Positions 1 through 7,776 of a stretch of DNA of 64,000 bases are shown piece after piece. The stretch is from Sphingomonas sp. QA11. Its GTDB lineage: Bacteria; Pseudomonadota; Alphaproteobacteria; Sphingomonadales; Sphingomonadaceae. How positions within the stretch are numbered: the stretch's first letter is position 1; each line of letters begins with the position of its first letter. A program made the translations under genes and the position numbers. Location of the stretch: contig NZ_CP098774.1 of the NCBI RefSeq assembly GCF_028473665.1, positions 2,604,001 through 2,668,000 on the forward strand, in the 5' to 3' direction. The notes beneath the pieces are model-generated. The model was not told the DNA's origin and did not search any database. It saw nothing but the letters and a program-made list of their open reading frames with translations.

Positions 1-252
1 TTCGAACATCCCGCCGAGTTCGCTTCGGACCCGAATCCCCCGGCGCCGGGCACCGCCGTCGGAAAGGGCACCGCCGGCCAGGATGCCCAGCGCCGTCGCA
101 ACGGTGGAGATGGTGGTGGAGGCGGTGGGGGTGGTGACGACGGCGATGGCGATGGGGGCAGCAGCAAGCGCATCTCCGGCACTGACGCGCAACGCCGCCA
201 CAGCGGTGGCAAGGGCACTGCCGGCCAGGACGCCCAGCGCCGCCGCAATTGA
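1..252 (+). CDS. 3' end of a low-complexity protein with a duplicated RRRN tail (partial; possible peptide precursor)
   Basis: An open frame enters from the left edge and stops with TGA at 250-252. It has no start codon in view, so it is the last 83 codons of a longer gene. The visible part is a Pro/Ala stretch, then GKGTAGQDAQRRRN (61-102), a Gly/Asp run, a degenerate unit GTDAQRRHS (178-204), and GKGTAGQDAQRRRN again as the last 14 residues (208-249). The two perfect copies are identical as protein but differ at five third-codon positions, all silent, which argues for protein-level selection on this frame. The next gene, an asparagine-synthetase-like ligase, starts 37 bp downstream on the same strand. 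Such pairing is seen for precursor peptides and modifying enzymes, but the precursor role is inference. It could equally be the disordered tail of a larger protein. Confidence 0.55.
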   Translation, partial: FEHPAEFASDPNPPAPGTAVGKGTAGQDAQRRRNGGDGGGGGGGGDDGDGDGGSSKRISGTDAQRRHSGGKGTAGQDAQRRRN

Positions 253-289
253 CCTGCCCCCCGGTCTGAACACCTGGCTCTGAACATCG

Positions 290-1918
290 ATGCTTTCCCT
301 GCATCTGTTGGCGGGCGATGCCGGGCTCGACTGGCACCGCACGGCGACCGGCATCGCCCGCGGGTCGAGCCAGGTCGATCCCTATCGCCATGATGCCCTG
401 GAGGAGGTCATCGCCGTCAACGGCGAGCGGCTGCTCGTCTGCGTGCGGGAACGATGCGCTGGACTGATCGGGCCTGAGATCGACATCCTCGCCGGGTCGG
501 CGTCGCCAGCCCCGATCGACGCCGAACGGTTCGACCGGCTGGTCGGCAGCCTGCGCGCCTGGCCGCTGCAATGGCACCTGCTGATCGTCGATCGCGATAC
601 GGCCCGGCTTGAGGCGGGCCATTGGGGCACGGCGCCGGTTTTTCTCGTCGCCCGGCCCGGCGGCGAGCTGCGGGGGCATTGGGATGCCGACCGGCTGTTG
701 CCTGGCCTGGAGCGCACCAGTCTCGATCCGGCCCGCGCCGCGCGCTGGATCGCCGAATATGACGCGCCTTATGCGCGACGGACCCTGTTTCGCGATCTGA
801 TGCTGCTCACCGAACGGGCCGTTGCGACGTGGCGCCGGGCTCCGGGCGGGGATCACGGACTGGACATCGCCTATCCCGCTCCATGGCCGCGGCCAGTCCC
901 CGGCACCCTCCGCCCGGAGGCCGACCCGCTCGACGCATTCGAGGACATCCTGCGCTCCTCGATGCGTCGATGGACTCGTCTCGCGCGGGAAACGCTTGGC
1001 GCGGAGTTGAGCGGCGGCCTCGATTCCGGCCTTGTCGCGGCGATCGCGTCGCGGGAATCGGCGAGCCCCTTGGCAAGCTACGGACTCGCCATCCCCGGGA
1101 TGGCGGACGCCGTCGCGGATCAACCCGCGCGCCGGGCGGATCTGATCGCGGCGTTCGGCCTGCGCGACACGGAAATCCCGATGGAGGATTTCCTGCCGCT
1201 TGCGCCCGGCAGTTGCCGGCTCGACGGCAACGCGCCGGTCCTCCCGTGGGAGGAGGGCTATTACGAGGCGATGGATCATCTGCTGGAGCGGGCCTATGCG
1301 GCGGGCACGCGGGTGATGCTGACTGGCTTCGGCGGAGACGAGCTTTGCGGCCTTCGCCCGTCCGAACAGCGCGCGCTTGGCCTCGCGCCGGAACCGGCCT
1401 GGTCCCTCTCGCCGCCGGAAGGTCCCGCCTTTCTCACTCCGGTGGCAAGCGCTACCCTGGCGACGTCGCCGGACCAGCCGCCCCGCGCCGCGAGCTGCGA
1501 TTCATCGGTCGAGGTCGCCGCGTTCAGCGCGGCACGCTATCTGCGGCATGGCATCTGGCCGGTTCATCCGTTGTGCACGCCGGAACTTGTCCATTTCTGC
1601 GCGCGCCTCCCCGCCGCCTGGCGCGCCGACCGCACCATCGAGCGCGCCCTGCTCGCGCGGCTCGGCGCGACGCGGCGGGTGACTCATCCGGCCTTTCGGG
1701 ACGATCTTTCCCCGGCGCTCGTGCGCGGCATGCGTTTCAGTGCCCGGCCGCTGCTCGACCGCCTGTTCGCCCAGTCGAACCTTGCCGGACAAGGCATCGT
1801 CGATGGCGCCCGGCTGCGACGCGATTATGCCGAATGGTGCGAGCGCGACGACACTGATGGAGCCGAACGCTATTACGCCGTCGCGATCCTGGAACTGTGC
1901 CTTGCCAGGATGCGCTGA
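290..1918 (+). CDS. Asparagine-synthetase-like amide ligase, possible peptide-modifying enzyme
   Basis: The 542-residue protein has the PP-loop ATP pyrophosphatase motif SGGLDS (241-246) and a GFGGDEL motif (347-352), as in the synthetase domain of class B asparagine synthetases and lasso-peptide cyclases. These enzymes adenylate a carboxylate and form an amide. The N-terminal ~200 residues resemble a glutaminase-like fold (LEAGHWGTAPVFL near 107-120), but no catalytic Cys follows the initiator Met, so glutamine hydrolysis is unlikely. That combination is typical of beta-lactam synthetase and lasso cyclase relatives rather than true AsnB. It lies 37 bp after the repeat-tailed gene and probably shares its transcript. 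No lasso-type leader protease follows; the next gene is a DNA polymerase. The substrate is unknown. Confidence 0.75.
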   Translation: MLSLHLLAGDAGLDWHRTATGIARGSSQVDPYRHDALEEVIAVNGERLLVCVRERCAGLIGPEIDILAGSASPAPIDAERFDRLVGSLRAWPLQWHLLIVDRDTARLEAGHWGTAPVFLVARPGGELRGHWDADRLLPGLERTSLDPARAARWIAEYDAPYARRTLFRDLMLLTERAVATWRRAPGGDHGLDIAYPAPWPRPVPGTLRPEADPLDAFEDILRSSMRRWTRLARETLGAELSGGLDSGLVAAIASRESASPLASYGLAIPGMADAVADQPARRADLIAAFGLRDTEIPMEDFLPLAPGSCRLDGNAPVLPWEEGYYEAMDHLLERAYAAGTRVMLTGFGGDELCGLRPSEQRALGLAPEPAWSLSPPEGPAFLTPVASATLATSPDQPPRAASCDSSVEVAAFSAARYLRHGIWPVHPLCTPELVHFCARLPAAWRADRTIERALLARLGATRRVTHPAFRDDLSPALVRGMRFSARPLLDRLFAQSNLAGQGIVDGARLRRDYAEWCERDDTDGAERYYAVAILELCLARMR

Positions 1919-1950
1919 GGCGATCGGCAGCCGACTCCCCATAGCGCCAT

Positions 1951-1965
1951 GTTCATGATATGTTC
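1951..1965 (+). promoter_or_regulatory. SOS box (LexA operator, GTTC-N7-GTTC)
   Basis: GTTC at 1951-1954, seven bases, then GTTC at 1962-1965: an exact match to the alphaproteobacterial LexA operator. It ends five bases before the GTG start of the Y-family polymerase, so LexA bound here would block the promoter region. The short distance suggests a very short or leaderless message. Confidence 0.75.
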
Positions 1966-1970
1966 CGCTT

Positions 1971-3272
1971 GTGCCGGACGACTCGCCCCTCCTGCCCCCG
2001 CGCCCGCTGCGCTGGCTGTTCCTCGACCTGAACAGCTATTTCGCGAGCGTCGAGCAGCAGCTCCAGCCTGAACTGCGCGGCAAGCCGATCCTTGTCGTCC
2101 CCGTGCACAGCGACACCACCGTCGCCATCGCCGCCTCGGTCGAGGCCAAGCGCTACGGCATCTCCACCGGCACGCCCGTGTGGGAGGCGAAGCGCCTGTG
2201 CCGGGACCTTATCGTCACGCCCGCCCGGCACGAAAAATATGTCGAGTTCCACGACGCGATCATCGAGGAGATCTGGAAGCACATTCCCGTCACCCGGGTC
2301 TGCTCGATCGACGAGGTCGCCTGCCGCCTGCTCGACAACGAGAATTCGGTCGAGGCGGCGGTCGCGCTCGCCCGGCGGATCAAGGCCGGCATCCGCGCCA
2401 ATGTCGGCGGGTGCCTCACCAGTTCGGTCGGCATCGCACCCAATCGCCTGCTGGCCAAGCTCGCCTCGGACATGATGAAACCCGACGGCCTGGTCGTGAT
2501 GACCGCGGACCAGCTTCCCCACCGCCTGTTCGACATGCCGCTCCGCGACATCGCCGGCATCGGCGCGAAGATGGAGCGGCGCCTGGCGCGGGACGGCATC
2601 AACGACATCCGCCAGCTGTGCGAGCGCCGCCCGCGCGATGCCGGCACCGCCTGGGGCGGTACCAATGGCGACCGGCTCTGGTATCTGCTCCACGGCGTCG
2701 ACCTGCCGGAAAAGCCGACTCAAAGCCGCTCGATCGGCCACAGCCATGTCCTGTCGCCCGGCAAGCGCGGGGTCGAGCCGGTCCGCCTCACCGCGCGCCG
2801 GCTCGCGCTCAAGGCGGCGAGTCGGCTGCGGCGCAAATCCTATCGCAGCCGCCTGCTCGTCCTCCACGCCCGGTTCGAGGACGACAAATCGACCTGGCGC
2901 GCCAGCATCCGCCTGCCCGCCACGCAGGACAGTTTCGCGGTGCTCGCCGGGCTTGAAGCGTTGTATCCCCGGCTCGTCGCGGTCGGGCGAAGGCGACCCG
3001 GCGACTTCCAGATTCGCATGGTCGGCGTCACCCTGGCCGAAATCGAACCAGTCGCCGGGGAACAGGATTCGCTGTTCGCCCTGCTGGATCCGGACGACCC
3101 GCTGGCGCGCGAGACTCGCACCCTGTCGCTCAGCCGCGCCATGGACCGGATCAACGAACGATTCGGCCGCAACGCGGTCAGTGTGGGGCCGCTGCATGGG
3201 GGCAGGCTCGACCGAGTCGGCACGAAGATCGCCTTTGGAAGAATCCCGGAAATGAGCGAGTTTCACGAATAG
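1971..3272 (+). CDS. Y-family (DinB/UmuC-type) translesion DNA polymerase
   Basis: The 433-residue protein carries the Y-family palm motifs: the metal-binding Asp in FLDLNSYFASVEQQ near the N-terminus, and the catalytic SIDE motif about 100 residues later (canonical SIDEAYLD). A thumb helix-hairpin-helix follows (MPLRDIAGIGAKMERRL), then a little-finger region (QSRSIGHSHVLS). Such enzymes copy damaged DNA at low fidelity. GTG is taken as start because in-frame ATGs appear only after the catalytic residues. A perfect SOS box lies just upstream, so DNA-damage induction is expected. No imuA or umuD homologue is adjacent, so this looks like a stand-alone Pol IV-like enzyme. It could be a divergent DinB paralogue rather than the housekeeping one. 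Confidence 0.85.
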   Translation: MPDDSPLLPPRPLRWLFLDLNSYFASVEQQLQPELRGKPILVVPVHSDTTVAIAASVEAKRYGISTGTPVWEAKRLCRDLIVTPARHEKYVEFHDAIIEEIWKHIPVTRVCSIDEVACRLLDNENSVEAAVALARRIKAGIRANVGGCLTSSVGIAPNRLLAKLASDMMKPDGLVVMTADQLPHRLFDMPLRDIAGIGAKMERRLARDGINDIRQLCERRPRDAGTAWGGTNGDRLWYLLHGVDLPEKPTQSRSIGHSHVLSPGKRGVEPVRLTARRLALKAASRLRRKSYRSRLLVLHARFEDDKSTWRASIRLPATQDSFAVLAGLEALYPRLVAVGRRRPGDFQIRMVGVTLAEIEPVAGEQDSLFALLDPDDPLARETRTLSLSRAMDRINERFGRNAVSVGPLHGGRLDRVGTKIAFGRIPEMSEFHE

Positions 3273-3378
3273 TCCGATACTTGGCCCCTGCTTTTTCACA
3301 TGACGTTTTTGTGACCGCCCGGAATGGGTCGGGCAATCCTATAGGATGTGATAATAAGCTATTGACGGAGCGATTTCC

Positions 3379-3780
3379 GTGGGCAAAGCAGCCCGCGACA
3401 TGACGAGCCGCCTCCTCCCCGCCGCCGCCGTCGCGCTTCTCGCGCTTTCGGCCTGTAACAACGACAAGCCGGAGACGGTCACGCTGACCGCGCCGGATCC
3501 GCAGGCGGCCGAAATCGCCAATCGCGCGCCGGTCGAGCTGCCGCCGGCGATGAAGGCGGACGTGACCATGCGCTGCAAGGACAACAGCCTCGTCTATGTC
3601 ACCTTCTTCCAGGGCGACAAGATGGCCGTCGTCAAGCTCGCCAAGGACGGCCCCGCCACGAAGCTGACCGCCGCGAAGGAAGGCGATCCGCTCAAGGCCG
3701 AGGGTTATTCGCTGACCGGCAACCCGAAGAACATCAGCCTGACCGCACCGGGCAAGGGCTCGACCACCTGCCACCAGTAA
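3379..3780 (+). CDS. Small lipoprotein, MliC-like
   Basis: The 133-residue protein has a lipoprotein signal ending LSAC (Cys at residue 26), so it should be lipid-anchored in the periplasm. The mature part (MRCKDNSLVYVTFF ... STTCHQ) has two Cys placed as in the MliC/PliC lysozyme-inhibitor fold, where a disulfide ties the ends of a small beta-barrel. That assignment rests on pattern only. The GTG start is preceded by GGAG eight bases upstream; an ATG at 3400 is an alternative that still leaves a full signal sequence but has no clear ribosome site. It may protect peptidoglycan from lysozyme, but a generic small lipoprotein is equally possible. Confidence 0.65.
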   Translation: MGKAARDMTSRLLPAAAVALLALSACNNDKPETVTLTAPDPQAAEIANRAPVELPPAMKADVTMRCKDNSLVYVTFFQGDKMAVVKLAKDGPATKLTAAKEGDPLKAEGYSLTGNPKNISLTAPGKGSTTCHQ

Positions 3781-3901
3781 GGCGGTCGTCCGATCGATTT
3801 CAACGAGGCCGGCGGAGCGATCCGCTGGCCTTTTTCATGGGCGCATGGTTGCCTCGCCCGCCTCCGTGGGGCACGATGGCGCTACCATATTAGGGGCGAG
3901 C

Positions 3902-4630
3902 ATGGCGACGATCGCGATCTACAGCCTGAAGGGCGGCGTCGGGAAGACGACGCTGGCGGTGAACCTCGCCTGGTGCGCCGCGACACTCTCCGCCCGCCGC
4001 ACCCTGTTATGGGATCTCGATCCCCAGGCCGCGAGCAGTTTCCTGCTGTCGGGCAGCAAGGCGAGGGAACAGGCCCAGTCGGTCTTCTCGAAGGATGTCG
4101 AACCGGAGAAGCTGATACATCACACCGCCATCGACCGCCTCGACCTGATCGGCGCCGACGCCTCGCTGCGCGGGCTCGACCTGCTGTTCCACGAGCTCGA
4201 CAAGAAGAAGCGCCTGCAGAAGCTGCTCACCGGCCTGCGCAAATCCTACGACCGTATCCTGCTCGATTGCCCGCCGGGGCTGACCGAGACAAGCGACCAG
4301 GTGATGCGCGCGGCCGACCTGATCGTGGTGCCGGTGATCCCCTCGCCCCTGTCCGAACGCGCCTATGCCGAGGTGGTGAAGCATCTCGGGGGTGCCCTCG
4401 GTGCGAAGGGCGCGCAGGTGATGCCGGTCCATTCGATGGTGGATCGCCGCCGCAAGCTCCATGCCGAGGCGCTTGAACGCCATGCCGACTGGCCGGTGGT
4501 GCCGATGGCGAGCATCGTCGAATCCATGGCGGTCAGGCGTGCGCCGGTCGGTGCCTATGCCGCGAAGTCACCCGGCGGCCAGGCCTTCGCCCAGCTCTGG
4601 CAGGCGGTCGAGCGCCGCCTCGCCAGATGA
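3902..4630 (+). CDS. ParA-family ATPase (orphan)
   Basis: The protein (242 residues from the ATG at 3902) has the deviant Walker A motif KGGVGKTT near residue 10, the Walker A' DLDPQ motif, and LLDCPPG as Walker B. This is the signature of ParA/MinD/Soj ATPases, which form ATP-dependent dimers on DNA or membrane to position cargo. The open frame extends upstream to 3845, but those residues are not family-like, and the 3902 ATG is preceded by a GGGGCGAG ribosome-site-like stretch. No parB partner or parS-like site is seen nearby, so this is an orphan ParA rather than the chromosome-partition pair. Its cargo is unknown. aat begins 10 bp downstream. Confidence 0.85.
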   Translation: MATIAIYSLKGGVGKTTLAVNLAWCAATLSARRTLLWDLDPQAASSFLLSGSKAREQAQSVFSKDVEPEKLIHHTAIDRLDLIGADASLRGLDLLFHELDKKKRLQKLLTGLRKSYDRILLDCPPGLTETSDQVMRAADLIVVPVIPSPLSERAYAEVVKHLGGALGAKGAQVMPVHSMVDRRRKLHAEALERHADWPVVPMASIVESMAVRRAPVGAYAAKSPGGQAFAQLWQAVERRLAR

Positions 4631-4640
4631 ACGCCCCCCG

Positions 4641-5402
4641 ATGAGATCGGGGCCGCCCGACGTGTCGGCCGCCTTTGCGCCGCTCGATCCGCAGCTCGTG
4701 CTCGGCGCCTATGCGATCGGGGTCTTCCCGATGGCCGATGCCCGCGATGCCGACGGGGTCTATTGGGTCGAACCCAAATACCGTGCGATCCTGCCGCTCG
4801 ACGGCTTCCATTTGTCCCACTCGCTGCGCAAGACGATCGCCGCTGACCGTTTCCGCGTCACCGCCAATGCAGCGTTCGAACAGGTGATCGCGCTCTGCGC
4901 CGAAGCAGCCGAGGATCGCCCGGACACCTGGATCAACCCGCAGATCGAACGCGCATCGATCGAGCTTCACCGCCTTGGCTTCGCGCATTCGATCGAGGTG
5001 TGGGACGGCGAGCGGCTGGCCGGCGGCCTCTACGGCATCGCGCTCGGTCGCGCCTTTTTCGGCGAATCGATGGTCAGCCGCGCACGGGACGCGTCGAAGG
5101 TCGCGATGGCATGGCTCGTCGCGCGGTTGCGGGCTGGCGGCTTCAGCCTGCTCGACTGCCAGTTCATGACCGATCATCTCGCCTCGCTCGGCGCGGTCGA
5201 GATCCCGCGCAGCACCTATGTCGGGTTGCTGTCCGCCGCGGTCGAGGGCGTGGTCGGCGCCGGAGCCTCGACGGCGGGTGCAGCCTCGGCCGGCGACTTT
5301 TTCGCGCTCGACCGGGGCTTGTCCTCGTCGCTTCCTACCGGCACCGAATCGGGTCCGCCGACCGGGAAGGTCATTGCGCAGCTCTTGGTCCAGACGTCGT
5401 AG
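4641..5402 (+). CDS. aat: Leucyl/phenylalanyl-tRNA-protein transferase
   Basis: Aat transfers Leu or Phe from aminoacyl-tRNA to proteins with N-terminal Lys or Arg, making N-degrons for ClpAP. The 253-residue protein has the family's conserved order: AYAIGVFPMAD, YWVEPKYRAILPLDGFHLS, TWIN, HSIEVWDGERLAGGLYGIALGRAFFGESM and DCQFMTDHLASLGAVEIPR. The start at 4641 matches the family; the longer frame to 4461 lies inside the preceding ParA gene. The C-terminus is extended past the usual domain by about 60 residues ending GKVIAQLLVQTS. That extension overlaps the 3' end of the opposite-strand DUF2155 gene by 187 bp. Confidence 0.93.
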   Translation: MRSGPPDVSAAFAPLDPQLVLGAYAIGVFPMADARDADGVYWVEPKYRAILPLDGFHLSHSLRKTIAADRFRVTANAAFEQVIALCAEAAEDRPDTWINPQIERASIELHRLGFAHSIEVWDGERLAGGLYGIALGRAFFGESMVSRARDASKVAMAWLVARLRAGGFSLLDCQFMTDHLASLGAVEIPRSTYVGLLSAAVEGVVGAGASTAGAASAGDFFALDRGLSSSLPTGTESGPPTGKVIAQLLVQTS

Positions 5403-5857
5403 ATCGGGTGCTGGACGACGTTCAGCGCCGGACGCTCCTTGTACAGCCAGCCCGAGAAGACCCGCTTCCAGGTGCGATCGAGCTGCTGCACGTCGAGCTG
5501 CACGAATGCCCCGGTATAATGGTCCTGCTCCCACGGCGCTGTCTGCTCGCAGGCGCGCAGGCGGACGATCACGTCGCCGACGCGCACTGCCTGGCCCGGC
5601 TTGAGCGTGACTTCGCGCGCTGCGCCGTTCCGCTTGTTGAGCAGCCCGATCACCGCGACGCGCTGCACCATCGGCGTCGCGCCGAACGACGGGTCCGCCC
5701 CGCTTGGCACGTCCACCGTCACCACATCGGATGGCGGCTGATCCTCGTCCAGCGCGGTTTTCGGCACAGGCTTGGCGCCGGGCGTATCGGTCTTCCGGTC
5801 GCACCCGCCAACGGCGAGCAGCGTCAGGATCGCCGCGCCGCCCAGCAGCCGACGCAT
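5216..5857 (-). CDS. DUF2155 secreted/lipoprotein protein
   Basis: The 213-residue protein has a lipoprotein-like N-terminus (LLAVGGC), a low-complexity linker and the DUF2155 domain. Domain hallmarks are VIGLLNKRNG, VTLKPGQAVRVGDVIVRLRACEQTAPWEQDHYTGAF (read as segments) and VFSGWLYKERPALNVVQHPIYDVW. The family is common in alphaproteobacteria next to aat and complex I assembly genes; its function is unknown. The start is the ATG overlapping the NDUFA12 stop as TGATG, so the two are translationally coupled. The last 62 codons overlap aat on the other strand. A GTG one codon earlier is an alternative start. Confidence 0.85.
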   Translation of the reverse strand: MRRLLGGAAILTLLAVGGCDRKTDTPGAKPVPKTALDEDQPPSDVVTVDVPSGADPSFGATPMVQRVAVIGLLNKRNGAAREVTLKPGQAVRVGDVIVRLRACEQTAPWEQDHYTGAFVQLDVQQLDRTWKRVFSGWLYKERPALNVVQHPIYDVWTKSCAMTFPVGGPDSVPVGSDEDKPRSSAKKSPAEAAPAVEAPAPTTPSTAADSNPT

Positions 5858-6246
5858 CACTCAGGCATCCAGGCTTCGTAATCGCCCGTTGCGGCGGCGC
5901 GCTGGCCGCCCTTTTCCAGGGCACCCGGTGGACGATAGGCAAGCGCGGTGCCGGTCATGTTGGGCACCGCAGGCTTTTCCCAGACGCGCGGCGCGGGGAG
6001 CGACCGATCCGGCAGATCGTCAACCTGGTGGTGAAGCCAGCCGAACCATTCGGGCGAGATGCGGCTCGAATCATTCGCGCCGTCATAGATCACCCAGCGT
6101 CGCGTGATCCCGTTGGGATCGGTGCCGCCTTCGTAATAGACGTTGCCCAGATGGTCTTCGCCGACCTGCGTCTTGCCGCGCAGGCCGATCATGGTGCCCC
6201 AGCTGGCGCCGTTCCACCAAGTGAATGGATTGAGGTTGATGCCCAT
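5857..6246 (-). CDS. NADH:ubiquinone oxidoreductase NDUFA12-type accessory subunit
   Basis: This 129-residue protein belongs to the NDUFA12 (B17.2) family, a supernumerary subunit on the peripheral arm of complex I shared by alphaproteobacteria and mitochondria. Diagnostic segments are FTWWNGASWGT, GEDHLGNVYYEG, RRWVIYDG, DSSRISPEWFGWLHH and ALAYRPPGALEKGG. The start at 6246 (MGINLNPF) fits the family; the frame extends 12 codons upstream without homology-like sequence. It is followed by the DUF2155 gene with overlapping stop and start, and preceded by a hydrolase gene 57 bp away on the same strand. Confidence 0.92.
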   Translation of the reverse strand: MGINLNPFTWWNGASWGTMIGLRGKTQVGEDHLGNVYYEGGTDPNGITRRWVIYDGANDSSRISPEWFGWLHHQVDDLPDRSLPAPRVWEKPAVPNMTGTALAYRPPGALEKGGQRAAATGDYEAWMPE

Positions 6247-6303
6247 GCGCCGCCGCTTACCCGTTGCTCGCCACGCGGGCAACTGCCCTCGCGTCGATAG
6301 GCC

Positions 6304-7272
6304 TCAACGCGCCGTCCCGGCCAGGATCATGGTCGCGATCGTATCGGTCACCGTCGGGTCGATCGCGACCGCCGGATCGCCATAGGTAGCGACATTGGCG
6401 CCGCGCCCGTCGCTCGCCACTGGCTTCAGCACATGATTGACCCCGGCAAGCGTCACCATCTTCGCCGCCGGCCGCGCATTCTTAAGCAGGGCGGCATCCT
6501 CGATCCCGACCTGGATGTCGTTCTTGCCCTGAAGGATCAGCACCGGCCCCTTCACTGCGGCGACAAGTCGGGCCGGGTCATAACGAAAGGCGTCGATCAG
6601 GTAGGATTGTACACGCGGATCGAACAGGCCGGCGACCGCGGGATGCAACGTCGCGACATCGACCTTCCTGCCCGCCTCGAGCGAATCGATCGCGGCGAGC
6701 GCCGACGGCAGGATCGGCGCATTTGCGGGATTGGCGCGCAACTGGGCGCGAAGCACTTCGCCCATCGGACGCCCGGCGGTCGCGACCAGCAGCAACCCGC
6801 ATATGTCGGTCGCCTCCTGTGCGGCGGCCAGCGCGACCAGCCCGCCCTCGCTATGCCCCAGCACCCAGACACAGGGCACGCTGTTGCGCTTGCGGATCAC
6901 GCCGATCCAGCCACGCACGTCGCTGGCATAGTCGGCGATGGTCACGTCGTTCGCATCGGCAATCGCGCCGGCACTGCCGAACATGCCGCGCTTGTCGATC
7001 CTGACGCTGCCGATCCCGCGCGCCGCAAGGCCTTCGGCCAATTGCCGGAACACGGCGCCGCGCACGCCCAGGGGGCTGTCGCCATCGCGGTTGGTCGGTC
7101 CGGATCCGGGAATGATCAGCACCATCGGCGCCGGGGCGCCGTTCGGCCCGGACGCTTCGACCAGGGTTCCCCGCAACGGTCCCGATGGCCCCGGCGCTTC
7201 GATTGCCCCATCCGGCATCGGCCGGACGATCGCCTGGGGCGACATCATCGCCATCAGCAGCGCGCCGATCAC
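6304..7272 (-). CDS. Alpha/beta hydrolase
   Basis: The 322-residue protein is an alpha/beta-hydrolase of the serine aminopeptidase/dienelactone-hydrolase type. Visible elements are an oxyanion-hole-like VLIIPGSGP, the nucleophile elbow GHSEGG with its Ser, the acid in LILQGKNDIQV, and the catalytic His in AGVNHVLK. The N-terminus is mildly hydrophobic (MIGALLMAMM), possibly a weak signal or anchor. The GTG start overlaps the DUF192 stop as GTGA, so it is coupled to that gene. The substrate is unknown; esterase or peptidase activity on small hydrophobic substrates is the usual range. Confidence 0.8.
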   Translation of the reverse strand: MIGALLMAMMSPQAIVRPMPDGAIEAPGPSGPLRGTLVEASGPNGAPAPMVLIIPGSGPTNRDGDSPLGVRGAVFRQLAEGLAARGIGSVRIDKRGMFGSAGAIADANDVTIADYASDVRGWIGVIRKRNSVPCVWVLGHSEGGLVALAAAQEATDICGLLLVATAGRPMGEVLRAQLRANPANAPILPSALAAIDSLEAGRKVDVATLHPAVAGLFDPRVQSYLIDAFRYDPARLVAAVKGPVLILQGKNDIQVGIEDAALLKNARPAAKMVTLAGVNHVLKPVASDGRGANVATYGDPAVAIDPTVTDTIATMILAGTAR

Positions 7273-7769
7273 TTCTTACCGTGGCCGGTCCAGGTCACCT
7301 TGTCGCCTTCCGCAATGCCAAGTTCGGCCGAGCGCCCGCCATTGATCTCAAGCACCGCCGCCACCGGCTCACCCGACGGAATCGGCGTTTCGGAGAAGGG
7401 CACGGTATTTTCGGCGATCGTTGCGATCGTGCCGTCCGCGCGTATGAAGATGATGTCGAGCGGGCTCGGCGTGTTCTTCATCCAGAAGCTTGCCTCCTTC
7501 GGTGCGCCGCCCGCGGGCGGATAGGGCGCGAACAGCATGCCGCCGTTCGGGGCGATCCCGGTACGGAACATCAGACCTTTCTGCTGTTCCTGCTCCGTCT
7601 TCGCGGTCTCGACGACAAAGTCGTGGGCGCCGGTCGAGCTGGCGATGGTCAGCGAAACCGTCCTGGCGGCAGTCCCCGCGGCGGAAGAGGCGACCGCCCC
7701 GTCACCGGAGCAGGCGGTCAGCATCAGCGCCGCCAGCGCGAACGTGGCCGCGAACTTCTTCGGCATCAT
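7269..7769 (-). CDS. DUF192 family secreted protein
   Basis: The 166-residue protein has a signal sequence with a lipobox-like LTAC, then the DUF192 domain: VVETAKTEQEQQKGLMFR, GGMLF, SFWMKNTPSPLDIIFI, GTIATIAENTVP and VLEINGG. DUF192 proteins are small periplasmic beta-barrels of unknown function. The start is one of two adjacent ATGs (7769, 7766); the open frame continues upstream only through the cold-shock gene in another frame. The gene lies 7 bp after the cold-shock gene and overlaps the hydrolase start by 4 bp, so all three form one operon. Confidence 0.85.
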   Translation of the reverse strand: MMPKKFAATFALAALMLTACSGDGAVASSAAGTAARTVSLTIASSTGAHDFVVETAKTEQEQQKGLMFRTGIAPNGGMLFAPYPPAGGAPKEASFWMKNTPSPLDIIFIRADGTIATIAENTVPFSETPIPSGEPVAAVLEINGGRSAELGIAEGDKVTWTGHGKK

Positions 7770-7776
7770 GACAGAA

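Noticed and set aside
83..283. A 66-codon frame starting at 83 (Ala/Val-rich)
   Set aside because: It is out of frame with the repeat-encoding frame, which shows silent-only divergence between copies and is therefore the real one.
1..1918. A standard lasso peptide cluster
   Set aside because: There is an AsnB-like enzyme but no transglutaminase-like leader protease, no PqqD-like protein and no lasso-type core with Gly1 and Asp/Glu7-9 in the visible part.
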